A stretch of 64,000 nucleotides of DNA, from positions 62,001 to 126,000 of the forward strand of contig NZ_VDDA01000009.1 of the NCBI RefSeq assembly GCF_006151805.1, given 5' to 3'. Of this stretch, positions 43,995 to 52,640 are shown piece after piece (the first letter of the stretch is position 1; each line of letters starts with the position of its first letter). The notes below the pieces were generated by a model. The model worked only from the letters and a program-made list of their open reading frames with translations. It did no database searches and was not told the DNA's origin. This DNA is from Methylobacterium terricola (GTDB taxonomy: Bacteria; Pseudomonadota; Alphaproteobacteria; Rhizobiales; Beijerinckiaceae). The position numbers and the translations under genes were made by a program.

Positions 43995-44040
43995 CGCGGG
44001 ACCGGCGCGGGCCTTCTCCATGGCCCATGCCGGTCCCGCG
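43995..44040. terminator. Strong bidirectional terminator after secB
   Basis: CGCGGGACCGGC at 43995-44006 is the exact reverse complement of GCCGGTCCCGCG at 44029-44040, and the inner GGGCC/GGCCC can extend the stem. It lies between convergent secB and the LysE-family gene. Confidence 0.7.
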
Positions 44041-44044
44041 GATA

Positions 44045-44060
44045 TGTTTCACGGGAAACG
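44045..44060. promoter_or_regulatory. parS: parS-like site (14/16)
   Basis: TGTTTCACGGGAAACG differs from the parS consensus at positions 10 and 16. It lies in the secB-lysE intergenic space, 10 kb from parAB. Confidence 0.6.
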
Positions 44061-44071
44061 CGGCCGTTTCC

Positions 44072-44710
44072 TCACTCCCGCAGGGCGGGCACGAGCGAGG
44101 CCACCAGCAGCCCGGCCATCGCGAGGTTGAACAGCCGCACGGCGCGGCGGGTCCGCAGCACCCGCGCGGTGCCGACGCCGATCAGCGTCCAGAGGCCGAT
44201 GCAGGGCAGGGCGACGATCCCGAACAGCAGAGCCAGCGCCAGCGTCGCGGCGAGCGAGGTGCTGTCCGCCCCGGCCGTGTAGGTGGCGAGCGCCCCCGCG
44301 GCGATGACCCAGGCCTTGGGGTTCACCCACTGGAACAGCGCTGCCTGCACGACGCCGAGGGGCCGCCCGCCCGTGCCGCCTGCTCTCGCCATCGGAGCCT
44401 TGGCGGCCGGGTCCGCGGGGTCCGGATCGGCGGTGGCGATCTTCCACGCGAGCCATAGCAGATAGGCCGCACCGACCCATTTCAGCACCGCATGGACCCG
44501 CGGATCCGTCAGGAGCGGCAGGCCGACGGTGCCGAGGATGATCAGCATCACCGGAAAACCCACCGCGATGCCGAGCATGTGCGGCACCGTGCGGGAAAAG
44601 CCGTAGGTGGCGCCGGAGGCCACCACCATGGTGTTGTTGGGGCCGGGCGTGGCCGACATCGCGACCGCGAAGGCGCCCGCCGAGAGAAACCAGGTCCAGT
44701 CCACGTTCAT
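44072..44710 (-). CDS. LysE/RhtB-family amino-acid exporter
   Basis: The 212-residue membrane protein has about six hydrophobic helices and the family motif MSATPGPNNTMVVASGATYGF near the N terminus, then WVGAAYLLWLAWKI and FQWVNPKAWVIAAGALATYT. ATG 44710 is preceded by GGAGG; an upstream ATG at 44752 is less likely. It probably exports amino acids or analogues. The substrate is unknown. It is divergent from the EVE-domain gene. Confidence 0.93.
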   Translation of the reverse strand: MNVDWTWFLSAGAFAVAMSATPGPNNTMVVASGATYGFSRTVPHMLGIAVGFPVMLIILGTVGLPLLTDPRVHAVLKWVGAAYLLWLAWKIATADPDPADPAAKAPMARAGGTGGRPLGVVQAALFQWVNPKAWVIAAGALATYTAGADSTSLAATLALALLFGIVALPCIGLWTLIGVGTARVLRTRRAVRLFNLAMAGLLVASLVPALRE

Positions 44711-44969
44711 CCCTCCGGCCACCGCCCAGCGGCCACCGGCACGAGGATACATGGTTCTTCACCGGGCGTGTCCGGCCAGAGGAGCAGGACGGGACGGTCT
44801 CGCCCTCACTTGCGGGGCGATCCGGCCATGCACGCCGCGGGTTCTCGCCCCGGCATCGAACCCTGGGTCAGGCGACCGCAGGAGCGTCGGGCCTCTGCCC
44901 CCTGGACTCCCGACCCCGGATCGGGCGATGGGCCTTCTCAGGCGAGTGACGAGTTGGGAAGACGACGGG

Positions 44970-45383
44970 ATGGCGTACTGGCTCTACAAGTCCGAGCCCT
45001 CGGTGTGGTCGTGGGACGATCAGGTCGCCGCGGGCGAGGCGGGAACGTACTGGAACGGGGTGCGCAACCACGTCGCCCGCAAGAACCTCGAGGCGATGCG
45101 GCTCGGCGAGCAGGGCTTCTTCTATCACTCGAACGAGGGCAAGGCGGTGGTCGGCATCGTCGAGGTGATCCGCACCTACTATCCCGACCACACCGACGAG
45201 AGCGGCCGCTTCGGCATGGTCGATCTCAAGGCGGTCGCCGCCCTGCCGAGGCCCGTGACCCTGGAGGCGATCAAGGCCGAGACGGCCCTGCGCGAGATGG
45301 TGCTCGTCAACAACTCGCGCCTGTCGGTGCAGCCGGTGACCGAGGCGGAGTGGGCGCTGGTGCGCCGCATGGGTGGTTTGTGA
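44970..45383 (+). CDS. EVE-domain protein
   Basis: The 137-residue protein is the standard single EVE domain (PUA-like fold): MAYWLYKSEPSVWSWDDQVA, WNGVRNHVARKNLEAMRLGE, FFYHSNEGKAVVGIVEVIR, VDLKAVAALPRPVTLEAIKA and LVNNSRLSVQPVTEAEW. EVE proteins bind modified bases in DNA or RNA. The stop overlaps the GTG start of the next gene (GTGA). Confidence 0.95.
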   Translation: MAYWLYKSEPSVWSWDDQVAAGEAGTYWNGVRNHVARKNLEAMRLGEQGFFYHSNEGKAVVGIVEVIRTYYPDHTDESGRFGMVDLKAVAALPRPVTLEAIKAETALREMVLVNNSRLSVQPVTEAEWALVRRMGGL

Positions 45384-45799
45384 GTTGGGGGACCCGTGCG
45401 TCGGCGAGCGGGGCTTCGCCTGCGGGGCGCCTCCTTGGCGGTGTCTGCCTCCCGGGCGGGACCTGCCTGGTCCTGCTGCTGCTCGCCGGTCCGGCGGAGG
45501 CGCAGAAGGCCCGGCCTCCCGCCGCGTCGAAGCCCGTCTCCGAGAGAATCGTGACCTGTTCGGCCCTGTCGAACCTGCGCATCCTGATGGCTGAGACCGG
45601 CGGCGATCCGGCGGCGATCAAGACCCGGCTCGCCGACCCGAAGGCCGATCACCTCGGCTGCACGCGGGTCGGCCGCGACCGGATCGAGGGCAACGCCGAG
45701 CGGGTGGTGATCGGCGGCACGGCCTATGATTGCCTGAAGGTCAAGGAGTCGAGCCTGTGCCGCTGGACCGTGTCGGGCGTGCCGGCGGAAGCGCCGTGA
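45380..45799 (+). CDS. Secreted cysteine-containing protein of unknown function
   Basis: Starting at GTG 45380, which overlaps the EVE stop by 4 bp, the 139-residue product has a signal-peptide-like region (LPGGTCLVLLLLAGPAEAQ, cleavage near AEA-Q). A mature part of about 95 residues follows with four cysteines (IVTCSALSNLR, HLGCTRVGRDR, AYDCLKVKESSLCRW) that could make two disulfides. No family is named. Coupling to a cytoplasmic EVE protein is odd functionally but the overlap is clear. Confidence 0.65.
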   Translation: MSWGTRASASGASPAGRLLGGVCLPGGTCLVLLLLAGPAEAQKARPPAASKPVSERIVTCSALSNLRILMAETGGDPAAIKTRLADPKADHLGCTRVGRDRIEGNAERVVIGGTAYDCLKVKESSLCRWTVSGVPAEAP

Positions 45800-45823
45800 G
45801 GGGCGCTTCCGCCGGACGGACGC

Positions 45824-46237
45824 TCAGACGCTCCAGTAAGGCGTGGCGTTGAAGTAGCGGTGGACATGCTCCTCCCAGTTCCGGTCGTAGGAGGGGTCGT
45901 TGCCCTCGGCGGAAGACGGCGGGGCGGCGCGGAGCTGCTCGTCCGAGACGTCGAGCACGTAGGCGTCCAGCTCGGGCGCGAAGCGCAGGGTCGACCACGG
46001 GATGATGTAGTAGCCCTCGCCGATGCCGAGGAAGCCGCCGAAGCTCATCACGGCGTAGACCACCTGGCCGGTGGCCTTCTCGATCATCAGGCGCTCGATG
46101 CGGCCGATGCCGTCGCCGTTGGGGCGGCGCACGCTGGTGCCCTCGACGCGGTCGCTGGCGATCAGCGTCCTGGTCTCGTTGGTGGTGGTGCTGCCCATAT
46201 CGGAACGGTCGCCGATGGTCGGTGCGACGGTGCTCAT
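45824..46237 (-). CDS. PRC-barrel domain protein
   Basis: The 137-residue protein has one PRC-barrel: TLIASDRVEGTSVRRPNGDGIGRIERLMIEK, then VVYAVMSFGGFLGIGEGYYIIPW and LDAYVLDVSDEQLR. A C-terminal tail ends HVHRYFNATPYW. Alphaproteobacterial PRC-barrel proteins of this size are often stress-related, and the function is not established. GGAGGAGATCCG precedes ATG 46237. It is divergent from mepA with 138 bp between. Confidence 0.92.
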   Translation of the reverse strand: MSTVAPTIGDRSDMGSTTTNETRTLIASDRVEGTSVRRPNGDGIGRIERLMIEKATGQVVYAVMSFGGFLGIGEGYYIIPWSTLRFAPELDAYVLDVSDEQLRAAPPSSAEGNDPSYDRNWEEHVHRYFNATPYWSV

Positions 46238-46375
46238 CGGATCTCCTCCGGTTCGGTTGTCTCCACCGGGGAAACGCTGCCGTAGGGGAGCCGTTCCGGC
46301 CGGCCGCCACTGCGGCGAATGGCGGAGGCAGCGGGGCGGTTCCCCCCGGGCGCCGGGGGCGCTAGCCTGCACTCC

Positions 46376-47326
46376 ATGCCTCTGCGTCCGATTCCCCTGC
46401 GCCCCTCGCCGATTCGCCGGACCGCTCTCCTGACGGTCCTTCTCGCGCTCGCCGGTCCCGCCCTCGCGCAGGATCGCGGCACCCTCACCCCGAAGCCGCT
46501 GCCGCCGCTCGCCAACCCGGACGATCCGTCGACGCCGGCCAAGGCCCTGTTCGGCCGCGCCACGACGCCGGCGGCGCTGCCGCCGCAGGCGATCGGCGGG
46601 TACGCCCGTGGCTGCGTCGCCGGGGCCGAGGCCCTGCCGATCGACGGCGCCAGCTGGCAGGTGATGCGGTTGTCGCGCAACCGGAACTGGGGCCATCCGC
46701 GCCTCGTCGCCTTCCTGGAGAAGATCGCGACGGACGCCCCGCGCAAGGCGGGCTGGCCGGGGCTCCTCGTCGGCGACATGTCCCAGCCCCGCGGCGGGCC
46801 GATGCTGACCGGCCACGCCTCGCACCAGCTCGGCCTCGACGCCGACATCTGGCTGACCCCGATGCCGGACCGGCGCCTGACCCGGGCCGAACGCGAGGAG
46901 ATGTCGGCCACCAACGTGGTGCGGCCGGACCGGCGCGACATCGACCCGGCGGTCTGGCGACCGGAGCACCTGCGGCTGATCAAGATGGTATCGCGCGAGC
47001 CCGAGGTGGCGCGGATCTTCGTCAACCCGGCGATCAAGCTGGCGCTCTGCCGCGAGGCCGGATCGGACCGGAGCTGGCTCACCAAGGTGCGGCCGATCTA
47101 CGGCCACAACTACCACTTCCATATCCGGCTCGAATGCCCGGCGGGCGACGCGGCCTGCCACGACCAGGACCCGCCGCCCTCCGGCGACGGCTGCGGCCCG
47201 GAGCTCGATTACTGGTTCTCGGACGCGGTGCTCAATCCGAAGCCCCGTCCCCCCGGCAAGCCGCGCCCGCCGATGACCCTGGCGGGCTTGCCCGACGCCT
47301 GCCGCACGGTGCTGAAGGCGCGCTGA
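46376..47326 (+). CDS. mepA: Penicillin-insensitive murein endopeptidase
   Basis: The 316-residue periplasmic metallopeptidase (M74) has a signal peptide ending ALAQD, with RNRNWGHPRL for the first His, HASHQLGLDADIWL with the H-x6-D zinc-binding set and YGHNYHFHIRLECPAGDAAC at the C-terminal active site. It cleaves D-Ala-mDAP cross-links. ATG 46376 is used; an in-frame ATG at 46319 would precede the signal peptide. A convergent terminator separates it from msrA. Confidence 0.95.
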   Translation: MPLRPIPLRPSPIRRTALLTVLLALAGPALAQDRGTLTPKPLPPLANPDDPSTPAKALFGRATTPAALPPQAIGGYARGCVAGAEALPIDGASWQVMRLSRNRNWGHPRLVAFLEKIATDAPRKAGWPGLLVGDMSQPRGGPMLTGHASHQLGLDADIWLTPMPDRRLTRAEREEMSATNVVRPDRRDIDPAVWRPEHLRLIKMVSREPEVARIFVNPAIKLALCREAGSDRSWLTKVRPIYGHNYHFHIRLECPAGDAACHDQDPPPSGDGCGPELDYWFSDAVLNPKPRPPGKPRPPMTLAGLPDACRTVLKAR

Positions 47327-47330
47327 TCGT

Positions 47331-47365
47331 CGGGGCGGGACCGGCCCGGTGCCGATCCCGCCCCG
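47331..47365. terminator. Bidirectional terminator between mepA and msrA
   Basis: CGGGGCGGGACCGGC at 47331-47345 pairs with GCCGATCCCGCCCCG at 47351-47365 with a single mismatch, giving a 15-position stem and a 5-nt loop just after the mepA stop. Confidence 0.7.
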
Positions 47366-47375
47366 CCGCGAGGGC

Positions 47376-48038
47376 CTACTCGGCCGCGATGCCGATCCCG
47401 ACCGGGCAGGACACGCCGGTGCCGCCCAGGCCGCAATAGCCGCCGGGGTTCTTCGCCAGGTATTGCTGGTGGTATTCCTCGGCGAAGTAGAACGGGCCGC
47501 CGTCGCGAATCTCGGTGGTGATCGGGCCGTAGCCCCGCGCCTTCAAGGCCGCCGCGTAGGCGTCGCCGGAGGCCTCGGCCTCGGCACGGCGCGGGTCGCC
47601 GTCGGGCAGATAGATGCCGGAGCGGTACTGGGTGCCGACGTCGTTGCCCTGGCGCATGCCCTGGGTCGGGTCGTGGCTCTCCCAGAAGGTCTTGAGCAGG
47701 GCACCGAACGAAATCAGCGTCGGATCGTAGGCGACGAGCACGACCTCGTTGTGGCCGGTCAGGCCGGAGCAGGTCTCCTCGTAGGTCGGGTTCGGCGTCG
47801 TGCCGCCGGCATAGCCGACCGCCGTGGCGTAGACGCCGTCGCCGAGCTGCCAGAACTTGCGCTCGGCGCCCCAGAAGCAGCCGAGGCCGAACACCACCGT
47901 CTCGATGCCGTCCGGATAGGGGCCCTTGATCTCATGGCCGTTGACGAAGTGCCGCTCGGCCGTCGGCAGGGGCGTGGACCGCCCCGGCAGGATCTGGTCG
48001 GGGCTCGGCATCTCGGCACGCTTGCGGAAGAACAGCAT
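47376..48038 (-). CDS. msrA: Peptide methionine-S-sulfoxide reductase
   Basis: The 220-residue enzyme repairs oxidised methionine. The active-site Cys is in VVFGLGCFWGAERKF, followed by YAGGTTPNPTYEETCSGLTGHNEVVLVAYDP, TFWESHDPTQGMRQGNDVGTQYRSGIY and the resolving C-terminal region NPGGYCGLGGTGVSCPVG. ATG 48038 is the family start; an in-frame start at 48095 is less likely. Confidence 0.97.
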   Translation of the reverse strand: MLFFRKRAEMPSPDQILPGRSTPLPTAERHFVNGHEIKGPYPDGIETVVFGLGCFWGAERKFWQLGDGVYATAVGYAGGTTPNPTYEETCSGLTGHNEVVLVAYDPTLISFGALLKTFWESHDPTQGMRQGNDVGTQYRSGIYLPDGDPRRAEAEASGDAYAAALKARGYGPITTEIRDGGPFYFAEEYHQQYLAKNPGGYCGLGGTGVSCPVGIGIAAE

Positions 48039-48192
48039 CGGGTCGCTCCGGTCTCGGAACGGAGCCTCACGGCTCCGGAGGCGAGGGCCTCTCACGCGAC
48101 AGGATGTGGGGTACCGAGGGCGGTTCCTGAAGGGGAGGGGCCTGAGCCAGGTCGGCGCAGGGTGCCCCGGGGTCTCAACGCGTCGAGAGGTC

Positions 48193-48438
48193 TCAGCGCA
48201 GGACGGTCACGTCCTTCGCGGCGACGCGGGCAGGCGCGTCGGGCCCGAAGGCGGTGCTGGGATCGAAGAAGGCGCCGCGGGCCGTGATCAGGCCGGCCGC
48301 CAGCGCCCAGAACAGCACGGCTGCGACCACCCGGCGGGTGCGGACCGGCCGGCGGCGGGATGCGGAGGCGCACGCAGCCTCCTGCCCGGATCGCAGGTCG
48401 AGGCGCTCGCCGAACGGATCGAAAGTGGCTGGACGCAT
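48193..48438 (-). CDS. Small single-pass membrane protein of unknown function
   Basis: The product of ATG 48438 is 81 residues. It has a basic segment (ASRRRPVRTRR) followed by one hydrophobic helix (VVAAVLFWALAAGLITARG) and a short hydrophilic tail ending VAAKDVTVLR. The positive-inside rule predicts a cytoplasmic N terminus. A longer start at 48510 is possible. There is no recognised family, and the moderate confidence reflects its size. Confidence 0.5.
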   Translation of the reverse strand: MRPATFDPFGERLDLRSGQEAACASASRRRPVRTRRVVAAVLFWALAAGLITARGAFFDPSTAFGPDAPARVAAKDVTVLR

Positions 48439-48967
48439 GGTTGGATCCGGGATGACGCGCAGCTCCGGAGGCCGGAGCGCCATGCCAGTAAATAGGTCTG
48501 TCGCAGGCACCGCAGCAATAGACGCGATTTTCTATTTTTCGTACCGAGGGAGAAGATGTTTGCTGTGAGACAATTCACGTGGAGAAATTTTATCTTCGTT
48601 CCCCGTCGCCATGACGAACCTCTGCAACGTGGTGACGCAGGAGGGGTCGCGGACGGCCCGATTCCGTCCGCCGCGCCCTCGGGAGATCCCACTTTGGTAC
48701 GGCGCCGCCTTGCGCGCGGCCGGGCGCCGGGCTCGCCCGAAGCACGCGGCGATTGATCCGCAGGTAATCGATGGCGTACAACCAGATATCGCTGCGGCAG
48801 AGAGCAATCGCCGTGGGCCACGAATCTCGACTTGGGAACTTGAGCTTGTTGTTCGGATCACGAACGCTCGGAAGGCGGACGCATGCCGGCCTGCGTCACA
48901 GGCCCGGCGCGGAGATGCCGCCGGCCGTGGCGTGGGCAGGGGAACCCGGCCCTTCAGGGAGCGCCCG
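48439..48967. other. 529-bp gap with atypical composition
   Basis: The stretch 48505-48610 is distinctly AT-richer than the surroundings (TCTATTTTTCG, GAGAAATTTTATCTTCG) and 48770-48860 is also lower in GC. No gene is convincing. A short minus-strand frame at 48590-48781 lacks a family or strong start. The region could be a decayed insertion or a long regulatory region for the PAS-HTH gene. Confidence 0.45.
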
Positions 48968-50011
48968 GTGACTGGTTCCCTGACCGATTCCCATCCCGGC
49001 CCGCTCCCGGCGGATCCGTCCTCCGACGATTTCATGCGGCTGATCGAGGCGTTCGGCCTGACCGGCGCCTGGCGCTGGGATTTCGTCACCGGCCGCCAAG
49101 TCTGGTCGTCGGGCCTGTACCGTCTGCTCGGCCTGCCGGAGACCGAGCCGGCCAGCTACGAGCGGCTGCTCAGCCTCGTCCACCCGGCCGACCGCGACGT
49201 GCTGGAGGATGTCGCCCAGATCGTCCAAGCCGGCATCTTCGGCAGCCACACGGTCCGGCTGATCCGGCCAGACGGGACCGCCCGCACGGTGGTGAGCCGC
49301 GGCGAGGTCTTCTTCAGCGCGGACGGGCGTCCGGTCGCGGTGACGGGCGTGCTGCTCGACGTGACCGACCGCGAGCGCCTCGCCGAGATGCACCGGCTCG
49401 AGCAGCAGCGCCGGGTCAGCCTGGCGCGTCAGGCGCAGGTCTTCATCTACACCGAGCCGACGCTGCCGCTGACCGAGTACGGTCCCGACTTCCTGGCCCT
49501 GGTGGGCCTGCGCCGCGAGGAGGTGCGGGCGAACTGGCTCAGCCCGATCGTCCCGGAGGAATGGCCGCGCTGGCGCGACGAGCTGCCGCGTCTCGCCGCC
49601 CTCGGGCGGCCGTGCAGCATCGCCCCCACGCTGCGGCTCGCCGATGGCGGCACGGCACCGTTCCGGATGACCCTGGTGCCCTTGCGCGAGGGGGCCGCCG
49701 ATCCGGTCTGCTGGACTGCCGTGATCACGCCGCTCGAGGCCGAGACCGCCCCGCGGGACGCCCTGCCGCGGCAGGTCGCGCAGGCGATCGAGGGCTGTCA
49801 CCTGCGGGCGGCGCGCGGCCTCCTGGATTGGACCCTGAACGATCTCGCGCGGGCGAGCGGGCTGTCGCTCTCGACCGTCCGGCGCCTCGAGGAGGAATCC
49901 GAGGGCCCGTCCTCGCGCTCGCGCCCCCATGTCCTCGCGGCGTTGCGCGAGGCGGGAATCGTCTTCACCCTGGTCGATGGCGGCGTGGTGGCGGTGGCAC
50001 GGCCGGAGTGA
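48968..50011 (+). CDS. PAS-domain sensor with C-terminal HTH
   Basis: Starting at GTG 48968, the 347-residue cytoplasmic protein has a PAS domain at about residues 20-140 (GAWRWDFVTGRQVWSSGLYRLLG, SLVHPADRDVLEDVAQIVQ, DGRPVAVTGVLLDVTDRE). A second PAS-like region reaches about 260. The C-terminal segment LLDWTLNDLARASGLSLSTVRRLEEE is a Cro/XRE-like helix-turn-helix. No kinase, GGDEF or other output domain is present, so it probably senses a ligand or redox state and binds DNA directly. The frame extends 119 codons upstream without resemblance. Confidence 0.85.
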   Translation: MTGSLTDSHPGPLPADPSSDDFMRLIEAFGLTGAWRWDFVTGRQVWSSGLYRLLGLPETEPASYERLLSLVHPADRDVLEDVAQIVQAGIFGSHTVRLIRPDGTARTVVSRGEVFFSADGRPVAVTGVLLDVTDRERLAEMHRLEQQRRVSLARQAQVFIYTEPTLPLTEYGPDFLALVGLRREEVRANWLSPIVPEEWPRWRDELPRLAALGRPCSIAPTLRLADGGTAPFRMTLVPLREGAADPVCWTAVITPLEAETAPRDALPRQVAQAIEGCHLRAARGLLDWTLNDLARASGLSLSTVRRLEEESEGPSSRSRPHVLAALREAGIVFTLVDGGVVAVARPE

Positions 50012-50030
50012 CGGGATCCGCAGGCCGGGG

Positions 50031-50495
50031 TCACCCCACCCGGTAGACGCTCAGCGCCACGTGGTCGGGCGCCCTTGCGCCGGTGGCGAGAAACAGGCTG
50101 GTCTGCATCCAGGCCAGCTGCGGGCACGCGGTCTCGAACACCGGCGCGGTGCGGAAGTAGATCAGGCCGGGATCGACCGGCTCGCCCCGGCGCAGGCGCT
50201 CCAGCGCCTCGGGCGGCCCGAAGCGCAGGCCGGTATTCTCGACATAGATGAGAGCGCCGCCCTCGGTCTCGATCACGTAGCGGGCATGCAGCCGGGTGAG
50301 GCCGTCCGCGGCGATGGTCTGGTAATCGGCCCCGCCGGGCACGATCCGGCCCGTGAGGCCCGGACCTGTCACAAGGCCGCCGGTGATGGCGATGACCCGC
50401 CGGCTGCCTGCCGCGGTGACGCCGACCTCGACCGGCACCGCGACGTCGATGCGCGCGTCGAAGACGTGCTCCAGGGTTGGGGCGGGAATGCTCAC
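50031..50495 (-). CDS. DUF3237 protein
   Basis: The 154-residue protein begins at GTG 50495, overlapping the stop of the binding-protein gene by 4 bp. Family features are LEHVFDARIDVAVPVEVG, TGRIVPGGADYQTIAADGLTRLHARYVIETEGGALIYVENTGLR, and a C-terminal YFRTAPVFETACPQLAWMQTSLFLATG. The UPF0311/DUF3237 beta-barrel family is often found beside aromatic or CoA-linked catabolic genes, but its function is not settled. It is the last gene of the CDH-BKACE-SBP operon. Confidence 0.9.
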   Translation of the reverse strand: MSIPAPTLEHVFDARIDVAVPVEVGVTAAGSRRVIAITGGLVTGPGLTGRIVPGGADYQTIAADGLTRLHARYVIETEGGALIYVENTGLRFGPPEALERLRRGEPVDPGLIYFRTAPVFETACPQLAWMQTSLFLATGARAPDHVALSVYRVG

Positions 50496-51712
50496 GGCTT
50501 GTTCCTCACCAGGGGACAGTCGCTCTCGGAGAGCGGCCGGAACGCCTCGTCGCCGGAGAGCGTCGCCACCCGCTCCATCACGTCCCACTCCCCCTTCGAG
50601 TCCTCCGGGCGCTTGACCCGGAACAGCGAGACCTCGCGGATCACCCGCCCGTCCGGCCGCAGGCGGCCGCCCCTGGTCATGACGTCGTCGATCGGGGTCT
50701 CGCGCATCTTGGCCATCACCGGCTCGGCCGCGTCGGTGCCGGCGGCCTTCACGGCCTTGAGGTAATGCGTCACCGCCGAATAGACGCCGGCCTGGTAGCT
50801 GTTCGGCATCGCGCGCTGGCGCTCGTAGAACCGCCTGGCGAAGGCGCGGGTGGCCTCGTCGGTGTCCCAGTAGAAGGCCTCGGCCAGGTAGAGCCCGCCC
50901 GCCACCGTGAGCCCCAGGGCATGGACGTCGACCGCCGTCATGTAGAAGCCGGCGAGCTTCTGCTTTCCGCCGAGCACGCCGAACTCGGAGGCCTGCTTGA
51001 CCGCGTTGATCGCGTCGCCGCCGACGTTGAACAGCGCGATCACCCCGGCGCCGGAGGCTTGCGCCTGGAGGATCTGCGACGACAGGTCGGGCGAGAGCAG
51101 GGGGTGGAAGACCTGGCCCGCCACCTTGCCGCCGCCCGTCGTCACCACCGGCGTCACGTCGGCGACGAAGGATTTTCCCAGTGTGATGTCGGCGACGACG
51201 TAGAACCAGGTCTTCTCGCCGGCCTCCACCAGCGGCTTGGCGATGGCGCGGGACAACGCGTGGGTGTCGATGACCCAGAGCGCGCCGTTGGGCGAACACT
51301 GCGCCCCGGTGATCACCGTCGAGCCCGATCCCGTGATCAGCGCGAGCCGGCCCTTCTCCTTCGCCAGCGCCTGGACGCCCAGCGCCACGGCCGAGTTGCC
51401 GAGGTCGGTGATCATGTCGACCCCCTCGACGTCGTACCAGCGACGCGCCAGCGTGCTCGCCACGTCGGGCTTGCTCTGGTGGTCGGCGGCGACGATCTCG
51501 ATCGGGCGGCCCAGCACCGTCGGGCCGAAATCCTCGACGGCGAGGCGCGCCGCGGTGACGCTGCCGGTGCCGTAATTGTCCGACATCGCGGTCGACATGT
51601 CGGCCAGCACGCCGATCTTGACGCGGTCGCCGGAGACGGCGCCCTCCGCCCGGACCATGGTCGGGGCGAAGGCGATCAGGCCCGCGAGCAGGGCGGAACG
51701 GAGGGCGCGCAT
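50492..51712 (-). CDS. Leu/Ile/Val-type periplasmic binding protein, orphan
   Basis: The 406-residue protein has a signal peptide (LRSALLAGLIAFAPTMVRAE) and a type-I periplasmic-binding fold. The segments VKIGVLADMSTAMSDNYGTG, AADHQSKPDVASTLARRWYD, DLGNSAVALGVQALAKEKG and QCSPNGALWVIDTHALSRA match its paralogue at 54923-56137. No liv-type permease or ATPase genes are in the window. It could pair with transport genes elsewhere or act as a sensor. GGGAGGGACGACG precedes the ATG. Confidence 0.93.
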   Translation of the reverse strand: MRALRSALLAGLIAFAPTMVRAEGAVSGDRVKIGVLADMSTAMSDNYGTGSVTAARLAVEDFGPTVLGRPIEIVAADHQSKPDVASTLARRWYDVEGVDMITDLGNSAVALGVQALAKEKGRLALITGSGSTVITGAQCSPNGALWVIDTHALSRAIAKPLVEAGEKTWFYVVADITLGKSFVADVTPVVTTGGGKVAGQVFHPLLSPDLSSQILQAQASGAGVIALFNVGGDAINAVKQASEFGVLGGKQKLAGFYMTAVDVHALGLTVAGGLYLAEAFYWDTDEATRAFARRFYERQRAMPNSYQAGVYSAVTHYLKAVKAAGTDAAEPVMAKMRETPIDDVMTRGGRLRPDGRVIREVSLFRVKRPEDSKGEWDVMERVATLSGDEAFRPLSESDCPLVRNKP

Positions 51713-51726
51713 CGTCGTCCCTCCCG

Positions 51727-52608
51727 TCAGACGGCCTTGAGGCCGAGGATCTCCCGGGCCTCGGCCGGGCTCGCCGGCTCGTGGTTCAGCTCCTTGACGA
51801 TCCGCACCGTGCGGGCGACCAGCTGCTCGTTGGTCGCGAGCTGGCCGCGGGAATAGTAGTTGTTGTCCTCCAGCCCGACCCGGACGTGGCCGCCGAGCAG
51901 GATGGCCTGCGTCGTCGCCGGCAGCTGCGCCGGGCCGATGCCGGAGACGCAGAAGATCGATTGCGGCGGCAGCATCCGGATCATCGCCGCCAGGATGTCG
52001 TGCGAGTAGGGCATCGCGCCCTGGAAGCCCTTGTCGGCGCCCAGCACCATGTTGATGTAGTAGGGCGGCTTGTCGTAGCCCTTCTCGATCAGCCGGGTCA
52101 CGTCCTGCAGGATGTGCTGGGGGCCGAACACCTCCCATTCCGGCTTGATGCCGCGCTCCTGCATGCGCTTGGCCAGGGCCTCGCAGCGGCTCGGCGTGGT
52201 GACCACCAGGATCTCGCGGCCGCCATGCACGTCCGCGAAGGTCATGCCGTCGAAGGTCGCCATCTCGGCGCCGGCCTCGCAGCCCTTCAGCCGCTCCTCG
52301 AAGCTCGATTCGAACAGCCCGTCGGGGCGCGGCACCAGCATGTCGCCGCTCGATCCGCCGCCGGTCGAGTTGTTGAGGATGATGTCGCAGCGCTCGCGGA
52401 TGCGCCGGTTGATGTCGCGGTAGATCTCGGCGTTGCAGGTCGCCTCGTCGTCGGGCCGGCGGGCGTGGAGCGCCGCGATCGCCGCGCCCTCCTTCCAGGA
52501 CTTGTGCACCGATTCGGCGATTTCGGCCGGCTGGGTCGGCAGGTTGTGGTTCTGCGCCTTCGACGCCATGCCGCCGGTCGGCGCCACCGTCACGATCACC
52601 TTGGCCAT
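51727..52608 (-). CDS. BKACE (DUF849) beta-keto acid cleavage enzyme
   Basis: The 293-residue TIM-barrel protein belongs to the family that condenses a beta-keto acid with acetyl-CoA to yield acetoacetate and a new acyl-CoA. It has VIVTVAPTGGMASKAQNHNLP at the N terminus, ILNNSTGGGSSGD, VFGPQHILQDVTRLI, FCVSGIGPAQLPATTQAILLGGHVRVGLEDNNYY (with the metal-binding Glu of G-L-E-D-N) and ARTVRIVKELNHEPASPAEAREILGL. At the metal site the usual H-x-H (His46, His48 in the founding enzyme Kce) reads A46-L-H48, so the first His is Ala. It lies between the CDH-like and SBP genes. Confidence 0.92.
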   Translation of the reverse strand: MAKVIVTVAPTGGMASKAQNHNLPTQPAEIAESVHKSWKEGAAIAALHARRPDDEATCNAEIYRDINRRIRERCDIILNNSTGGGSSGDMLVPRPDGLFESSFEERLKGCEAGAEMATFDGMTFADVHGGREILVVTTPSRCEALAKRMQERGIKPEWEVFGPQHILQDVTRLIEKGYDKPPYYINMVLGADKGFQGAMPYSHDILAAMIRMLPPQSIFCVSGIGPAQLPATTQAILLGGHVRVGLEDNNYYSRGQLATNEQLVARTVRIVKELNHEPASPAEAREILGLKAV

Positions 52609-52640
52609 GCTATCCTCTCCCTGGGTTGGTCGACTTGTGA

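Noticed and set aside
48590..48781. 63-residue minus-strand frame in the 48.4-49.0 kb gap
   Set aside because: Arg-rich product, no family and no convincing ribosome-binding site.
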